DNA from: Geotalea sp. SG265
Lineage (GTDB): Bacteria > Desulfobacterota > Desulfuromonadia > Geobacterales > Geobacteraceae
Length of the DNA stretch: 64,000 nt
Reading direction: 5' to 3'
NCBI RefSeq assembly: GCF_022808985.1
Contig: NZ_JAKZFT010000002.1
Span: 248,001 to 312,000, forward strand
Part shown: positions 62,372-64,000 of the stretch, piece after piece
Layout: every line of letters starts with the position of its first letter
Numbering within the stretch: the first letter of the stretch is position 1
Translations under genes and position numbers: made by a program
The notes under the pieces: generated by a model
Told to the model about the DNA's origin: nothing
What the model saw: only the letters and a program-made list of their open reading frames with translations
Database searches by the model: none

Positions 62372-63871
62372 TTATATGGCAGCCGCCTCAACCAGATTTT
62401 CCGAGGTCGGCATAGGCAGCGCCGGCAAAGATACGGTAAATTCTGTCCCTTTGCCGTCCTTGCTGGAAACGGTCAGCGTTCCGTTATGCTGTGACACCAG
62501 CTTGTGGCAGATGGCCAGTCCCAGCCCCGTTCCCTGGGCTTTTGTCGTAAAGAACGGCGTAAATATCTTCTCCAGGATCTGGGGAGGAATCCCCTGCCCC
62601 GTATCCTTTACCATGATGAGAACCCGTTCGGGATCGGAATTCTCCAGAGCGGTGGTGATGGTCAGGGTGCCACCATCCTGCATTGCCTGCATGGCATTAA
62701 GGATTAAATTGAGCAGAACCTGCTGGATCTGCTTCGGGTCCACATAAACCGGAGGCAGGTCCTCCTGGAGCTCCAGCTTTTTCTCTATATCCCTGCTGCC
62801 CCGATGCTGGGATGCAAACTTGAGCGTCTTGCGAATGGTAGAGTTGATGTCGATGAAGGTCGGTTCCGGTTGAGCCGGCTTGCCGAAGAACAGCAGATCG
62901 TTGACCGTCTTATCGAGCCTGTTGATCTGCTCCAGCACCTCGTCGACAATGGATATGCGTGAATCGGAAGGGGCAAAATCCTCTTTTATGATGGTCATGG
63001 CCGAGGCGATGCCGGTCAGGGGATTCTTTATCTCATGGGCAATGCCGGAGGCCATTTCGCCGACGGAAGCCAAACGATCCGCCCGCTCCATCTGCTGGAA
63101 ATGGTAATGCTCCAGTTCCTGCTTTGCCGTATCGAGGCGGTCCACCATGGAGTCGAAACTGATGATGAGTCGGCCGATCTCATCTTTACCGTCGGGTTTC
63201 ATCCGTACGGACAGATCGCCCTGCTCGACCCGGGCCATATTTTCCGCCAGCAGATGGAGCGGCTTCTTGACGAATTTCAGCATGACCATGGCAATGGCAA
63301 GGGAGAGGAAGGATATGATGGCGATGGTGGAAAAAACGAACAGTTTCGACGCATCCATGATCCGCTTCCGTGTCTCCACCAAGGAATAGTTCACGTTGAG
63401 CAGGCCAATAATGCGGCTTTTGTGGCCGTGACAGACATGGCACTGTTCGTCGTTATAGATCGGCTTCAGCATGCCGAGGACTTCCCCATGTCCCTCCAGG
63501 AAGAAGACCCCCTCTTTCCGGTTGTTGATGAACAGCTGATAATCACGGTCATCGACCGCCTTACCGACTTCGCTCGGGCGGGAAGATTTGAGCACAACGC
63601 CGTGGGGATGGAAGATGCGAACAGCGAGCAGCTTCTGGTTCTGCCCCACCAGCTCCAGAATGGTCTGCACATCTTCGCTGTTGCCGATGCGCATGGAGTT
63701 GTAGGTACTGCGTTCGATGGTACTGAGCAGGAGTTCGCTGCTCTCCCTGGCGGCATCGATCAGCTGCATCTGCTCCCGCCTCAGGGTGACGAAGGTAAAG
63801 GTGCTGATGCCGAAAACGAGCAGCAGGATGGAGATGACTATAACCCGTGTGGTGAGACTCTTAAAGATCAA
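62372..63871 (-). CDS. Heme-motif sensor histidine kinase
   Basis: A 499-residue membrane kinase. The first helix is at residues 8-28, then a periplasmic sensor domain (about 30-175) that contains CHVCH at residues 144-148, a c-type heme attachment site. A second helix (about 178-200) and HAMP (about 200-255) follow. The phosphoacceptor is His279 in ASGIAHEIKNPLTGI; the ATPase has NLILNAMQAM, DTGQGIPPQ and FTPFFTTKAQGTGLGLAI. Periplasmic c-heme sensor domains of this kind are known in Geobacter as redox or ligand sensors. The start is probably TTG 63871, directly after the upstream stop, with GGGAG five bases before it. Paired with the NtrC-type regulator. Confidence 0.94.
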   Translation of the reverse strand: MIFKSLTTRVIVISILLLVFGISTFTFVTLRREQMQLIDAARESSELLLSTIERSTYNSMRIGNSEDVQTILELVGQNQKLLAVRIFHPHGVVLKSSRPSEVGKAVDDRDYQLFINNRKEGVFFLEGHGEVLGMLKPIYNDEQCHVCHGHKSRIIGLLNVNYSLVETRKRIMDASKLFVFSTIAIISFLSLAIAMVMLKFVKKPLHLLAENMARVEQGDLSVRMKPDGKDEIGRLIISFDSMVDRLDTAKQELEHYHFQQMERADRLASVGEMASGIAHEIKNPLTGIASAMTIIKEDFAPSDSRISIVDEVLEQINRLDKTVNDLLFFGKPAQPEPTFIDINSTIRKTLKFASQHRGSRDIEKKLELQEDLPPVYVDPKQIQQVLLNLILNAMQAMQDGGTLTITTALENSDPERVLIMVKDTGQGIPPQILEKIFTPFFTTKAQGTGLGLAICHKLVSQHNGTLTVSSKDGKGTEFTVSLPALPMPTSENLVEAAAI

Positions 63872-64000
63872 TCAGACTCCCGTGCGGCAGTGGCGGAAGG
63901 TTTCGCTGATTACGGTGAAGGTTTTCCCGGTGGTGTGGGCAATCCGGTTATGGTTGTTTTTGTCCCACGTGGTGCCGGCACTTTGTTCCAGATAAATTGC
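63872..64000 (-). CDS. Partial unknown protein, C-terminal 42 residues
   Basis: The minus strand is open from the right edge to a TGA at 63874-63872, encoding 42 residues that end in SETFRHCRTGV, after GTTWDKNNHNRIAHTTGKTF. The kinase TTG follows without a gap, so this gene belongs to the same operon and is probably translationally coupled. I do not recognise the family from this fragment; no CXXCH motif is in the visible part. Confidence 0.5.
   Translation of the reverse strand, partial: AIYLEQSAGTTWDKNNHNRIAHTTGKTFTVISETFRHCRTGV

Overview
The window looks like a chromosomal segment of a GC-rich Desulfuromonadia/Geobacteraceae-type bacterium (Geobacter, Geotalea or a close relative). The reasons are the very large multiheme c-type cytochromes with mixed CX2CH and CX4CH motifs, a heme-motif sensor kinase, a sigma-54 regulator with a matching -24/-12 promoter, and many receiver-domain proteins of one subfamily. 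I see no rRNA, tRNA, phage, insertion sequence or CRISPR array. Placement at genus level is inference.

Layout. 1-12 kb is housekeeping: the 5' part of polA (running off the left edge) behind a small DUF4177-like gene, a small ORF, an Hsp20 gene, larE, an Rrf2 regulator-cysK pair, two tandem triheme cytochromes, dapF, and a HIT/nfo/macro-domain/dtd operon. At 11-22 kb a TIGR02757-type gene and a 56-residue membrane protein precede a SAM-I riboswitch with its terminator; the riboswitch leads metX, which is followed closely by recC, recB and recD. 22-31 kb carries a hydrolase, rmuC, a 7-bp tandem array (CCCTTCA, 13.7 copies) that encodes the end of a glycosyltransferase, a metallo-beta-lactamase-fold protein, an unassigned 614-residue protein and a GAF-rich sigma-54 activator.

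31.4-43.0 kb is a tightly packed minus-strand signalling operon. It contains a dCache/HAMP/PAS histidine kinase, a receiver/PAS-like protein, two receiver-HD-GYP proteins, an MglA-like GTPase, a soluble histidine kinase, a receiver fused to a PilB/GspE-type ATPase with C-terminal zinc ribbons, and a receiver with a short tail. All five of its receivers share a lysine-proline-tryptophan (KPW) signature. The set suggests phosphorelay, c-di-GMP and GTPase control of a pilus or secretion motor. A 164-bp REP/MITE-like element separates it from a divergent CheY-like gene. 44-50 kb holds a DUF3300/DUF2950 pair, a degenerate double receiver, a DUF362 ferredoxin-like protein and an unknown membrane-anchored protein.

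50.2-64 kb is the most striking part. A histidine kinase with a CHVCH heme motif in its periplasmic sensor and an NtrC-type regulator lie just upstream of a good sigma-54 promoter. That promoter faces a three-gene unit: a beta-propeller/Ig-repeat/dockerin secreted protein, a cytochrome with 26-27 heme motifs, and a cytochrome with 35, closed by a strong terminator. My reading is a self-contained redox-sensing circuit that drives an extracellular electron-transfer structure.
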